Of a stretch of DNA of 64,000 nt, positions 35,944-44,454 are shown piece by piece. The stretch covers positions 472,750-536,749 of the forward strand of contig CANLWB010000003.1 in assembly GCA_947494695.1 (NCBI GenBank). The letters are read 5' to 3'. The translations under genes were made by a program, and so were the position numbers. Position 1 is the stretch's first letter. Every line of letters begins with the position of its first letter. Under the pieces are notes generated by a model. That model saw only the letters and a program-made list of their open reading frames with translations. It was not told the origin of the DNA and ran no database searches. Source of the stretch: an uncultured Flavobacteriaceae bacterium (GTDB lineage Bacteria > Bacteroidota > Bacteroidia > Flavobacteriales > Flavobacteriaceae).

Positions 35944-36498
35944 TTACCAGGGGGCGGCCAGGTAAGGAAAAGAGGTTAAAAATTCTTTATCATTGGCATC
36001 CACATTATCGTCTGATAGTGTTGGGTTTTCCTTAAAATCTTCACCTCCGAAAATGAGGAGTAGTTCTACTGTGATCACATCATCTGCAAGCCCTCTACCG
36101 GTTAGTACATTGGTACCATCATAAAATGTGGTTTTTCCATCTAAAGAGACATTTAAAACATCGGTGGCCAAAAGTCCCGTAAAGGCTTCAGAAGTTTGCC
36201 CAAGAGCATTCATATCTCCAGGGTTTGTAAATGCCGGACTCAAAGCTTCTAAATTTGTTTGAAACATACTTTGGAATGATGCATTCTGATTTGAGGGTAT
36301 GGTAACATTAAACATATCTTTACTTGCTTCATTCACAAATACAGTGTTTATAGCAGGACGTCCCATTTGGTCTTCTTGTTTATAGGTTCCTGAAAAATCC
36401 GGTTGATTGCCTACTATTACAGTTTCATCGCTATTGGAGCAGTTAAGAGCTAGTATGGATGTTAAAAGTAGGAGAGCAAATATTTTTATAGTTTTCAT
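35944..36498 (-). CDS. DUF4331 C-terminal half, separate lipoprotein
   Basis: A 184-aa lipoprotein starting MKTIKIFALLLLTSILALNC. The mature part contains blocks normally at the C-terminal end of one-piece DUF4331 proteins: QMGRPAINTVFVNEASKDMFN, GRGLADDVITVELL, and VDANDKEFLTSFPYLAAPW. A longer frame from 36567 would overlap the N-half gene and spoil the signal peptide. It starts 19 bp after the N-half stop. Both halves carry their own export signal, so this is a split pair and not a frameshift. DUF4331 function is unknown. Confidence 0.82.
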   Translation of the reverse strand: MKTIKIFALLLLTSILALNCSNSDETVIVGNQPDFSGTYKQEDQMGRPAINTVFVNEASKDMFNVTIPSNQNASFQSMFQTNLEALSPAFTNPGDMNALGQTSEAFTGLLATDVLNVSLDGKTTFYDGTNVLTGRGLADDVITVELLLIFGGEDFKENPTLSDDNVDANDKEFLTSFPYLAAPW

Positions 36499-36517
36499 AA
36501 TCTTATTTTTAGTCGTT

Positions 36518-37168
36518 TTATTTTCTTTTTGATTCAACCCATGTGTTAATGGTTCCAGAGCCTCCAATCATAGACTTTTGCACCTCTACTACAATAGAAA
36601 GTACATTGGTTCCTTTAAACGTATCATTACCCGTAGCATTAAAACCTGTTGCATTTCCTTCTATGATAGCAGTGTACTGCCCGAAGTCAAAAAAGAACGG
36701 ATCATCTCTTGGGCCAGCAAAAAGAGCCATGCCACTGGTTGAAGTAATAATGGGCTCAGATCCATAAGGAGTGATCTCTACGTCTCCTCCATAAGTTGAA
36801 GATGTTTCAATAACACTGTTTAAACCTGTTTGCGAAGGTGCTACAGGGCCAAAAAAGTACATTTTACCATCTCGTGGGATAGCCTGAATAACCAGATCCT
36901 CAACATTATCTCCTGTATTATCTATGTTAAATTCGATTAAGACATTTTCATCGAATACCGCACTACCTGTTGCCGCAGGACTCAATAACCCCTGAACGTT
37001 AGCCACGAGTACCAGGTCATTCGTATCTTCACCTTGAAAAGCGTAAAAATCGGTAATATCACTATTACCTCCTTTTACAGCAGGTGCATCAATATGATCG
37101 GCGGCTATTATGAAGAAGCCTGCAACAGCTACAACTCCAATTCCTAGAATTCTTTTAAAATTTTTCAT
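36518..37168 (-). CDS. DUF4331 N-terminal half, exported
   Basis: A 216-aa exported protein (signal MKNFKRILGIGVVAVAGFFIIA). The mature N-terminus DHIDAPAVKGGNSDITDFYAF is the DUF4331 hallmark (shown in part), followed by strands with FFGPVAP, MALFAGPRDDPFFFDFGQY and a C-terminal NVLSIVVEVQKS. The protein stops where one-piece DUF4331 proteins would continue into the QLGRPAINE-like half, which here is the next gene. It is first in the operon with DUF4331-C and the TPR lipoprotein, and divergent from the LETM1-related gene across 83 bp. Confidence 0.85.
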   Translation of the reverse strand: MKNFKRILGIGVVAVAGFFIIAADHIDAPAVKGGNSDITDFYAFQGEDTNDLVLVANVQGLLSPAATGSAVFDENVLIEFNIDNTGDNVEDLVIQAIPRDGKMYFFGPVAPSQTGLNSVIETSSTYGGDVEITPYGSEPIITSTSGMALFAGPRDDPFFFDFGQYTAIIEGNATGFNATGNDTFKGTNVLSIVVEVQKSMIGGSGTINTWVESKRK

Positions 37169-37251
37169 GTTTTTGAGATTTTTAATTAATTAGTTATTTT
37201 CATTCTCAGCCATACCTACGAAAAAAAGAAAGTAGCGGTTTTGTTAAAATT

Positions 37252-38490
37252 ATGTTAAATTCAAAATTTGTAAATTATGTACTTAAAACGTTACATTTAC
37301 GTTGTCTAAAAAAGCTGCCTATGAATCCGTCTGCACAGGGTTGGATAAAAAAATTATTAAATGAAATTGAAGAGAATGATAACATATTCAACCTCAATGA
37401 AGAGGCCTTCTACGATGCCTTAAGATGTTGCGGTTTTATATATGGTAGCAATATGGACATTGTTGCTGGGGTTATTAAGAAAAGTGATCTTACGGAAGAA
37501 GAACTTTGTAAAGCAAACTTGTTTTTAACACTTTTATATACCCACAACAAATCGAATTCCAAAACCTCGTTTATTGATAGCGTTATTAACTTTTATACTG
37601 ATATAAACGAACTTAAAATTTCCTTTTTTAGGGAATTGTTAGGAGGCAAAAAATCTAGTGATCAATTGGAAAAGTTAATCCACAAGCGTGTACAAATTGA
37701 CGCCAATGTGCTTACTAAAAACTTTAATTATTTTATTACGAATGCCTTATTGTTTATTGATGCTCTCGCTTATAGTGAGTTTTTAAAACAGGACTCCATT
37801 TCTATAGATTATATTAAAAAGATTGAAGCTTCGATTGAGGCCATCTCATTAAATGTATTAAATTCTAAAACGACCAAAAGTCAATACGACGAAAGTTTAA
37901 TAAAGCTTTTTGAGTCCTCTTTAAGGTATAAGGATAACGTTCATATAAATTATAAAAAGGCCGTAAACATTATAAGTACCAATCTGGAAAAATACTATGT
38001 ATTAGACCTTGCTTGTATGGCTACCTGGGGAGACCGGGTGATTGACGATAATGAACAACGGTTTCTTAGTCAATTGGGAACCGATCTTCATATTGAATCA
38101 CGTATTAACCCATCTATAGACAATGTTAACACCTTCTATAATACAAACGAGGACAATATAGCCCTCTTAAGCTCTAAGAATCTGGTGCAGAGTTTTTACG
38201 AAAACTCTAGTAAAATGGTAAAAAAACTTATTAAAAGGAACAGTAAGCGTTTGTACCAGGAACTTAAGGACAGTAAAGAACTTATGGTACTGTTAACACA
38301 ATCGACCATTCGGGATTTAAATGAGGAAGAACAAAAAAAAGTACAGGAACAGTTATTAGATATTTTTAAAACCATTCCAAGTCTCGCTATTTTCATTCTT
38401 CCGGGAGGTGCCTTATTGCTGCCCCTGGTTGTTAAGTTTATTCCCAAATTATTACCTTCTGCCTTTGATGATAACAGAATAGACGATTAA
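37252..38490 (+). CDS. LETM1-related protein
   Basis: A 412-aa protein, mostly soluble and helical, with a C-terminal membrane-proximal block resembling the LETM1 core: RDLNEEEQKKVQEQLLDIF, then IPSLAIFILPGGALLLPLVV and KFIPKLLPSAF. In Flavobacteriaceae such proteins are known as LETM1-related biofilm-associated proteins. LETM1 itself is a mitochondrial cation/proton exchanger; whether the bacterial version transports ions is not known. It has one hydrophobic segment only. It is followed 2 bp later by a Crp/Fnr regulator, so they may be co-transcribed. Confidence 0.8.
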   Translation: MLNSKFVNYVLKTLHLRCLKKLPMNPSAQGWIKKLLNEIEENDNIFNLNEEAFYDALRCCGFIYGSNMDIVAGVIKKSDLTEEELCKANLFLTLLYTHNKSNSKTSFIDSVINFYTDINELKISFFRELLGGKKSSDQLEKLIHKRVQIDANVLTKNFNYFITNALLFIDALAYSEFLKQDSISIDYIKKIEASIEAISLNVLNSKTTKSQYDESLIKLFESSLRYKDNVHINYKKAVNIISTNLEKYYVLDLACMATWGDRVIDDNEQRFLSQLGTDLHIESRINPSIDNVNTFYNTNEDNIALLSSKNLVQSFYENSSKMVKKLIKRNSKRLYQELKDSKELMVLLTQSTIRDLNEEEQKKVQEQLLDIFKTIPSLAIFILPGGALLLPLVVKFIPKLLPSAFDDNRIDD

Positions 38491-38492
38491 TC

Positions 38493-39062
38493 ATGAAAGC
38501 ACAACTTCATGCTTATATAGAACGTTACATACCCTTTTCTCAAGAGGACCTGGATACGTTTTATAGTTTTATGACACCTGAAATTGTACCGAAAAAAGAA
38601 TTTATATTAAAAGCGGGTGACATCTGTAAAATCAAATTCTTTATTATAAACGGATTAACACGTACTTTTAAAATTGACTCTAAGGGCAATGAACGTATTA
38701 TTCACTTTGGTATAGAAAACTGGTGGGCCACCGATTTAGAAAGTTTTGTTTTAGAAAAACCATCCAGGCTATATATTCAAGCTCTTGAAGAAACCACCCT
38801 ACTCACCATTAGCAAAAGTAATCTTGAAAAGGCGTTCCAGGTTATACCCAAATTAGAACGTTTTTTTAGAATTGTTACCGAAAAAACACTCATAGCTGTA
38901 GAACGCAAAAACGAGCATTATATCAAAATGAATAGTAAGGAACGTTATTATGTGTTCGTTCAAGAACTTAAAGATTTTTCGCAACGTGTTCCGCAATATA
39001 TGATTGCGTCTTACCTCGATATTACTCCAGAATATCTTAGCGAACTCAGAAAAAACAAATAG
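38493..39062 (+). CDS. Crp/Fnr family transcriptional regulator
   Basis: A 189-aa regulator. Residues 20-120 form a cyclic-nucleotide-binding-like fold (EFILKAGDICKIKFFIINGLTR, in part) and the C-terminus holds a short helix-turn-helix (MIASYLDITPEYLSELRKN). The cNMP-binding signature residues of CRP are not conserved and there are no FNR cysteines, which is usual for the many Bacteroidota members of this family. The next gene (AhpD-like) is 80 bp downstream and is a plausible target; such regulator/AhpD pairs are common. Confidence 0.88.
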   Translation: MKAQLHAYIERYIPFSQEDLDTFYSFMTPEIVPKKEFILKAGDICKIKFFIINGLTRTFKIDSKGNERIIHFGIENWWATDLESFVLEKPSRLYIQALEETTLLTISKSNLEKAFQVIPKLERFFRIVTEKTLIAVERKNEHYIKMNSKERYYVFVQELKDFSQRVPQYMIASYLDITPEYLSELRKNK

Positions 39063-39142
39063 TTTTTTTATTTCTTAAGGCGTCTTAATTTTTCCCCATT
39101 TGCTTCATCCTAACTTTGCTTCATAATCTTAAAAAAATAATT

Positions 39143-39601
39143 ATGGAACGAATTTCACACGCAGACCTTCCCTCTGGAATGTTTGATCACTTACATGCTA
39201 TAGAAGCCCAAATTTTTAATTCACCTTTAGATGATAATCTGGTGGAACTAGTAAAATTAAGAATCTCACAAGAGAACGGTTGTTCGTACTGCGTAGATAT
39301 GCACCATAAGGAACTAAAACATGCCGAAGAAACAGACTTACGCCTCTCTTCGTTATGTGTATGGGAAGAAACACCTTATTTCTCGGACCGGGAAAGCGCG
39401 GTTCTTAAGTTCGCTGAAAAACTATCGAAAGCTGGTGTTAAACCACTACCCGAAGTGTATTATACTGAATTACTGGAGTATTTTAATAAAGAAGAAATAA
39501 GCTATCTAACATTAGTAGTTGCCCAAATAAATACCTGGAATACCTTAATGAAAGTATTTCGGTTTACACCTGGAAATTATAAAGTAGTAACTCAATTATG
39601 A
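39143..39601 (+). CDS. AhpD-like carboxymuconolactone decarboxylase family protein
   Basis: A 152-aa protein with the AhpD active-site motif E-x2-C-x2-C-x3-H complete (QENGCSYCVDMHH), followed by RESAVLKFAEKLSKAG and VAQINTWNTLMKVF. Such proteins act as thiol peroxidases or reductants in the cytoplasm. Start chosen at MERISHADLPSG; an in-frame ATG at 39116 gives nine extra residues that overlap AT-rich leader sequence. It follows the Crp/Fnr gene by 80 bp, suggesting control by that regulator. Confidence 0.88.
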   Translation: MERISHADLPSGMFDHLHAIEAQIFNSPLDDNLVELVKLRISQENGCSYCVDMHHKELKHAEETDLRLSSLCVWEETPYFSDRESAVLKFAEKLSKAGVKPLPEVYYTELLEYFNKEEISYLTLVVAQINTWNTLMKVFRFTPGNYKVVTQL

Positions 39602-40015
39602 ACTTAAAGTTGTAAAATCGTTTTTGAGATTGGCTTTTGCATTGAGTTTTACGAAACAGAAATCTTTTAAAGTTGATGTTATTTTAAATTAGAGATCATT
39701 AGAAAACAAGTTCAAGTTTTTTTTAGATTAAAGTGACATGTAGATTTTGTTTTTAACCATCAACATCATGAATTAATAAAAAAGACAATATGTACTTAAA
39801 AAATAACATGTTATGGCCTATTGAAAAAAGTATCATTTAGTTTGAAATATAATTTTTCACATTTGCAAGATATTTGTTAAAAAAGTAACACTAACATTAC
39901 TTTTCTTACTAAATATCTGTATTTTATCGAGTGTGACTTCAAAAAATAGTGGATTCTGTTATATTTCCATTACATTCGGTTATTAATGCTAATAACCTCT
40001 AACGAAGAAACACGA
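39602..40015. other. Intergenic region, AhpD-like gene to lpxD
   Basis: About 410 bp without a convincing gene. It contains a perfect 8-bp dyad AAAAGTAA-N8-TTACTTTT at 39881-39904 followed by CTT, which could be a weak terminator or an operator for lpxD. The lpxD promoter presumably lies near 39970 but no consensus pair is obvious. Confidence 0.45.
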
Positions 40016-41008
40016 ATGACATCTTACACTATTGAAGAAATTAATGATATTTTAAAAGGAGAATTAATAGGAAATACCACGCAATCTATCGATGGTCCAG
40101 AACAATTGCAAAATGCTAATAGTAATCATATTACATTTATTGGAAGTGCCAAATATGTAAAACACTGGGCAAGTTCAAAAGCCAGTGCGGCCATAATAAA
40201 CGATAATTTAAATACAGAACCTGGAAAAAACCGAGCATTGATTAAAGTGAAGAATGCCGATTTAGCTATGGCTAAAATTTTAGAGCTTTTTAATCCTCCT
40301 ACTCCAGAATTCGATACACATATTCATCCCACTGCAGTTATTCATGAAACTGCTAAAATAGGTGAGGGCTGTAAAATTGGTGCTAATTGTTATGTTGGCA
40401 AAAATGTGGAACTAGGCGACCACGTTACTTTATATCCCAATGTTTGTGTTTTTGATGAAACAACAATTGGAAACCATACCATTGCATGGTCTGGAACGGT
40501 GATTAGAGAACGTTGTATTATTGGGAGTCATTGTATTTTTCACACAAATGTAAGCATTGGCGCAGATGGTTTTGGATATCGCCCTAGTGATAATGGACAA
40601 GGACTCGTTAAAATACCGCAAATTGGAAATGTTATTATTGGACATTATGTTGAAATTGGAGCTAATTCGTGTGTAGACCGTGCCAAATTTAGCGCAACTA
40701 TTGTTGGTGATGGCTGTAAAATAGATAATCTTGTACAAATAGCACATAACAGCGTTATGGGGCGGTTTTGTATTATGGCAGGACATAGTGGACTCGCTGG
40801 TTCTGTAACTTTAGGGGATGGCGTTATTATAGGTGGTAGTGCTTCTATTAAAGATCATACGACCATAGATTCTGGGGCTACTGTCGGCGCTGGGTCTGGT
40901 GTTATGAATAATGTAAAAGCCGGAGAAACCGTTTTAGGATACCCTGCACAAGATGCCAGAGATATGTTAAAGCAATGGGTCGTTATGAGAAAGCTTGCGA
41001 AAAAGTAG
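40016..41008 (+). CDS. lpxD: UDP-3-O-acylglucosamine N-acyltransferase
   Basis: Left-handed beta-helix acyltransferase of 330 aa for lipid A synthesis. An N-terminal uridine-binding domain (YTIEEINDIL to ALIKVKNADLAMAKIL) precedes about ten hexapeptide repeats (HPTAVIHETAKIGEGCKIG, NVELGDHVTLY) and a C-terminal helix. The catalytic His lies in VQIAHNSVMG. Start chosen at MTSYTIEEI; an ATG 30 bp earlier gives a polar extension. No other lpx genes are nearby, so this may be a second LpxD homologue; Bacteroidota often have more than one. A long terminator follows. Confidence 0.88.
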   Translation: MTSYTIEEINDILKGELIGNTTQSIDGPEQLQNANSNHITFIGSAKYVKHWASSKASAAIINDNLNTEPGKNRALIKVKNADLAMAKILELFNPPTPEFDTHIHPTAVIHETAKIGEGCKIGANCYVGKNVELGDHVTLYPNVCVFDETTIGNHTIAWSGTVIRERCIIGSHCIFHTNVSIGADGFGYRPSDNGQGLVKIPQIGNVIIGHYVEIGANSCVDRAKFSATIVGDGCKIDNLVQIAHNSVMGRFCIMAGHSGLAGSVTLGDGVIIGGSASIKDHTTIDSGATVGAGSGVMNNVKAGETVLGYPAQDARDMLKQWVVMRKLAKK

Positions 41009-41071
41009 TTCTTTTTCAACATTACTAAGTAATAAAATTGAAGTCTAGAACGTTTTAGACTTTCTGTTAGG

Positions 41072-41118
41072 CCGCACAAATACTACAGCAAAGATGTAGT
41101 ATTTGTGCGGTTTTCTCT
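41072..41118 (+). terminator. Strong rho-independent terminator after lpxD
   Basis: Perfect 15-bp stem (41072-41086 with 41096-41110) around a 9-nt loop, followed by TTTTCTCTTT. One of the strongest hairpins in the window; it lies about 60 bp past the lpxD stop. Confidence 0.88.
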
Positions 41119-41265
41119 TTGCTATAATACTTCAACTTAAAAAACAAAAGCATGGGGAGTGGCGTATGATTATAGATAATTCTTATAGAGATCAGGTATT
41201 AAAAAAATAATTCTTAACTTTAGAGGAACACGAGTTATTAAGTAATTTGTGTTGTCGATGAGATG

Positions 41266-41300
41266 GGTATAATACGAGTGCATCGTATTATACCTTTCTT
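41266..41300 (+). terminator. Second strong terminator-like hairpin
   Basis: Perfect 12-bp stem GGTATAATACGA/TCGTATTATACC with a 5-nt loop, followed by TTTCTTTG on the plus strand. No gene is annotated between this and the first terminator, so a short non-coding transcript may end here. Confidence 0.65.
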
Positions 41301-41606
41301 TGCTTTGTAAAACAGAGGGATCTGAACAAGAAAAAAAGAGTACAATAATACCATCCTATGGAAGGAAAAAGGTTTTATAAAGAAAGGCTAAGTAAACCCA
41401 GAAAATCTGCAGTTTCAAAAAGATGTGATCTCTAAAATAAACCATCAGATTTCCAAAAAAATAGAAATCCTTAAAAATGTAGACCTCAGGAGATACCAGA
41501 AATGATATCAAAACCAGAATTTTCAAAAGCCTAAAAACGCGCTTGAATCTATAAAAGAGGTCTAATCTCATAAAGACGTTAAGGAGACTTTCGAATTGTA
41601 AATATG

Positions 41607-42362
41607 TTACTCCAACCAGGCTTTAAAGTCTTTAACGCGTTCGCGAGCTACAATAACGTCCTGTTCATTATAAGCATGGAGTTTTATTTGTAATCTTGAA
41701 TTGGTATAATTAAGCATATCTTTTATGGCATTAACATTAACGAAGAATTTTCTGTTAATACGAAAAAAAGTCTGTGGTTCCAATTCTTGTTCCAGATGTT
41801 CAAGTGTGGTGTCTAGAAGATAATTTCGGCCCTCTGCAGTGTATAAATAGGTGCCTTTATTTTCACTATAAAAGCATTCAATATCATCAATGTTTATAAG
41901 CTTTAAATGCTGACCAACTTTTACCGAAAAGCGTTTTTTATAGTCCCGATCCAGTGGGTTTACAAGAAGCTTCTTAATATCATTAAAATCTAAAGTAACC
42001 GCTTGTTGTTGTGGCACTCTTTCCTGATATTTTTCCACAGCAACTTTCAATTCATCATCATCAATGGGTTTTAATAAGTAGTCTATGCTATTTAACTTAA
42101 AAGCCTGCAAGGCGTATTCATCATAAGCTGTCGTGAATATCACGGCACTTTTAATCTCAATAGATTCAAAAATTTCAAAAGACAGGCCATCGCTTAGTTG
42201 AATATCCAGGAAAATCAAATCGGGATGTGTATTATTTTGAAACCACTCTAAAGACTCCTCTACAGAGTGCAACAAGGTTTGAACGTCCATGTTTAAGACC
42301 TTCAGCATACGTTGTAAACGCCTCGCGGATGGTTTTTCATCTTCTATAATAATTATATGCAT
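41607..42362 (-). CDS. LytTR family response regulator
   Basis: Two-component response regulator of 251 aa starting MHIIIIEDEKPSARRL. The receiver has the acidic pair at the start, phosphoacceptor Asp in DLIFLDIQLSDG, and the switch Thr and Lys in IFTTAYDE and YLLKPIDDDEL. The C-terminal LytTR DNA-binding domain (about 145-251) includes FSVKVGQHLKLI, FYSENKGTYLY and FFRINRKFFVNVNAI. A longer frame from 42452 would overlap the upstream 2TM gene. It is last in the kinase/2TM operon and is the obvious partner of the LytS-type kinase. Confidence 0.94.
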   Translation of the reverse strand: MHIIIIEDEKPSARRLQRMLKVLNMDVQTLLHSVEESLEWFQNNTHPDLIFLDIQLSDGLSFEIFESIEIKSAVIFTTAYDEYALQAFKLNSIDYLLKPIDDDELKVAVEKYQERVPQQQAVTLDFNDIKKLLVNPLDRDYKKRFSVKVGQHLKLINIDDIECFYSENKGTYLYTAEGRNYLLDTTLEHLEQELEPQTFFRINRKFFVNVNAIKDMLNYTNSRLQIKLHAYNEQDVIVARERVKDFKAWLE

Positions 42363-42414
42363 GATTCTGTTAAACTTTTTTAATCCTGTTATATTCTGTA
42401 ATACATTCTTAATA

Positions 42415-42744
42415 TTATTTCCATTGCTTGCTATCCCTGTCCATAAACTCATTGATCTTGCGTTGCTCCCATTTTTTGCTAAAAATCAAATTTTTACCAA
42501 AGACTCCTAATGCATGAAAAGCCAAACCAATACCCCAAAATAAAGGTGTTGCAAACGTTCCCATATGCAAAATACCTTCATCGGAATGATTAACATGCAC
42601 GATTAAAAGAAGTATATTTACTACTGCATAAACAAAAGCATGCCAATAAAAACCTTTAAGCTCTTTAAGCCTTTTTTTAGCTCTTAGATAGGCCTCTTCT
42701 CTTGTGTATTCGTCTGATTGATTATTGTTATCTATTTGTTTCAT
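42415..42744 (-). CDS. 2TM domain protein (second free copy)
   Basis: A 109-aa protein of the 2TM family. The order is a charged N-terminal helix (EEAYLRAKKRLKELKGFYWH), a membrane helix (FVYAVVNILLLIVHV), a loop, a second helix (PLFWGIGLAFHALGVFG), then a basic amphipathic tail (KKWEQRKINEFMD). It is paralogous to the preceding gene product and to the C-terminal part of the kinase. Located 12 bp after the previous 2TM gene and 52 bp before the LytTR gene. Probably a membrane modulator of the kinase; exact role unknown. Confidence 0.85.
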   Translation of the reverse strand: MKQIDNNNQSDEYTREEAYLRAKKRLKELKGFYWHAFVYAVVNILLLIVHVNHSDEGILHMGTFATPLFWGIGLAFHALGVFGKNLIFSKKWEQRKINEFMDRDSKQWK

Positions 42745-42756
42745 CTTCTGTAAAAT

Positions 42757-43065
42757 TTAACCCCAACGCATTTTCTCTTCTTCCTCATCCATAAACTCCT
42801 GTATTTTTTTTCCTTCCCAACGACGGCCAAGAATGCCCTTGTCTACAAAGACGCTGAAAGCGTGAAATCCTAAACCAAGTGCCCATCCGGCCACAGGAAA
42901 CCAAAACCACTGAAATCCCCAATAGGTTTTATAATTTATAAAAATTAAAAAAGGAATCACCAAACAATAAGCAACCAAATGGTAGTAAAAGTTTTTAAGA
43001 TCGTCTACCCGTTTTCGCGCTCTTAGGTATTTATCGTTAATATCTGATTCTGGTAACTTTTCCAT
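42757..43065 (-). CDS. 2TM domain protein (first free copy)
   Basis: A 102-aa 2TM-family protein: YLRARKRVDDLKNFYYHL, membrane helix (YCLVIPFLIFINY), the loop KTYWGFQWFWFPVAGW, second helix (ALGLGFHAFSVF) and basic/acidic tail GRRWEGKKIQEFMDEEEEK. The central loop is nearly identical to that in the kinase C-terminus (KTSWGFQWFWFPMIGW), so the two arose by recent duplication. It starts 12 bp after the kinase stop. Confidence 0.87.
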   Translation of the reverse strand: MEKLPESDINDKYLRARKRVDDLKNFYYHLVAYCLVIPFLIFINYKTYWGFQWFWFPVAGWALGLGFHAFSVFVDKGILGRRWEGKKIQEFMDEEEEKMRWG

Positions 43066-43077
43066 AATGTCTTACTT

Positions 43078-44427
43078 TTAATTCCAATGTTTACTTTCTT
43101 CTTCTTCCTTCATATATTTCTCTATCTTACGCATTTCCCAATCTCTGGCAAAATTGCCATTATTTACAAAAACCTTGAAGGCTCCTATAATCAAACCTAT
43201 CCCCCAACCTATCATAGGGAACCAAAACCATTGAAACCCCCAGGACGTTTTATAATTTATAAAGATTAGAAATGGAATGACTAGGCAATATGATATCAAG
43301 CTATAATAAAATGTTTTAAGTTCCTCTACATGAGCACGTGCTCGTACATAACTATCACTCATTTGTGATTCTGGTTGTGATCGTGAACTCATAACCGTAA
43401 TTTGCTTCGTAAGCATAGGTATCGCTACAGCAAAACGTTTTGCTTCCTTATTAACACTTATATTTTTATTGGTTAACAAATTGTAACGCTGTTTAATATT
43501 ACTTAGGCCTACACCACTGCTCTTTTTTACAATTTGCTTTGGTTGCAGATTATTTTCGACAACCAGATCCCCCTGGTCTTCATATATTTTTATATGCAGG
43601 GGTTTTCCCGGCGTTACCATATTGTGCTTTACTGCATTCTCTAGAAGCAATTGCAGGGATAATGGTACCACCTTACTTTCTGGGTTTACCGAATGCTCCG
43701 GCATATCGAATACGATACTGTCTTCAAAACGCATTTTAAGTAAAGACATATAGGTTTTCGCAAATTGTAATTCCTCATCAACGGTAACTAATTCCTTATC
43801 CTTTTGTTCTAAAACATAGCGATATACTTTAGACAATGAGGTGGTAAATTTTTGGGCACTATCTGGGTTTTCTTCAATTAAACTGGTTAAGACATTCAAG
43901 CTATTAAACAAAAAATGGGGGTCTAACTGGTTCTTCAAGGCATCGAACTTAGCACTTGCCGTTCCCGCAATAACCTTTTGTTCTTTTATCTTGTTTTGCT
44001 GATATTTATTATAGAAATAAACAAGGTGAAAGATAATAACAATCGTAAGCGTTATCCAGAGTCCGAATCGATAAGATGCGAGGGTTTCATTTTGAATAAA
44101 CTCAGATAAAGATTCACCTTCCAGACTTACAGAGACAATCAGTCTTAACACAAATAATCCCAAAAGCGTTATGGAAGTCGATCCTAAAATTCCTAAAACA
44201 ATACGTTTTGCTGTATCTCCTTTTTTCCAATTAAGGGTATTGAAATAATTAAAAAACCCAAAATTTAAAAACCCAAGGACAAAGGAATATAACTGATGAA
44301 GGACAAAATCGATTAAAAAATCATTGATACTATTGAATTGAAATCCGTTAAACAGTAAATTACTTACCAGGAATACGGCGCATCCAATCATGAACATTAT
44401 CAGGATATTTTTAACCAATTTTGTCAT
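43078..44427 (-). CDS. LytS-type sensor histidine kinase fused to a 2TM domain
   Basis: Membrane kinase of 449 aa. Four N-terminal membrane helices (about 5-140) lead into a His_kinase domain with phosphoacceptor His171 in LDPHFLFNSLN, an N-box LLENAVKHN (261-269) and the G-box SSGVGLSNIKQRY (303-315). The catalytic part ends at about residue 345 (RFAVAIPMLTKQ). A complete 2TM domain follows at 358-449 (SYVRARAHVEELKTFYY, WGFQWFWFPMIGW), preceded by MSSRSQPESQM, which looks like the start of a once-separate gene. It works with the LytTR regulator at the end of the operon. Confidence 0.9.
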   Translation of the reverse strand: MTKLVKNILIMFMIGCAVFLVSNLLFNGFQFNSINDFLIDFVLHQLYSFVLGFLNFGFFNYFNTLNWKKGDTAKRIVLGILGSTSITLLGLFVLRLIVSVSLEGESLSEFIQNETLASYRFGLWITLTIVIIFHLVYFYNKYQQNKIKEQKVIAGTASAKFDALKNQLDPHFLFNSLNVLTSLIEENPDSAQKFTTSLSKVYRYVLEQKDKELVTVDEELQFAKTYMSLLKMRFEDSIVFDMPEHSVNPESKVVPLSLQLLLENAVKHNMVTPGKPLHIKIYEDQGDLVVENNLQPKQIVKKSSGVGLSNIKQRYNLLTNKNISVNKEAKRFAVAIPMLTKQITVMSSRSQPESQMSDSYVRARAHVEELKTFYYSLISYCLVIPFLIFINYKTSWGFQWFWFPMIGWGIGLIIGAFKVFVNNGNFARDWEMRKIEKYMKEEEESKHWN

Positions 44428-44454
44428 ATGTTTAAAATTAAATGCTGTTTAAAC

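Larger units (their letters stand above)
41009..41606. other. Intergenic region with two terminators
   Basis: 598 bp between lpxD and the LytTR gene. It holds a small dyad AAGTCTA/TAGACTT (41041-41062), two strong plus-strand terminator hairpins (41072-41118 and 41266-41294), and an AT-rich stretch 41345-41600 with a 71-codon minus-strand frame (hydrophobic, no homology recognised) that I do not accept as a gene. The 41345-41600 stretch looks like decayed coding sequence. Confidence 0.55.

Noticed and set aside
41356..41571. 71-codon minus-strand hydrophobic frame
   Set aside because: AT-rich, no recognised family, no promoter and no conserved pattern; best seen as chance or decayed sequence.
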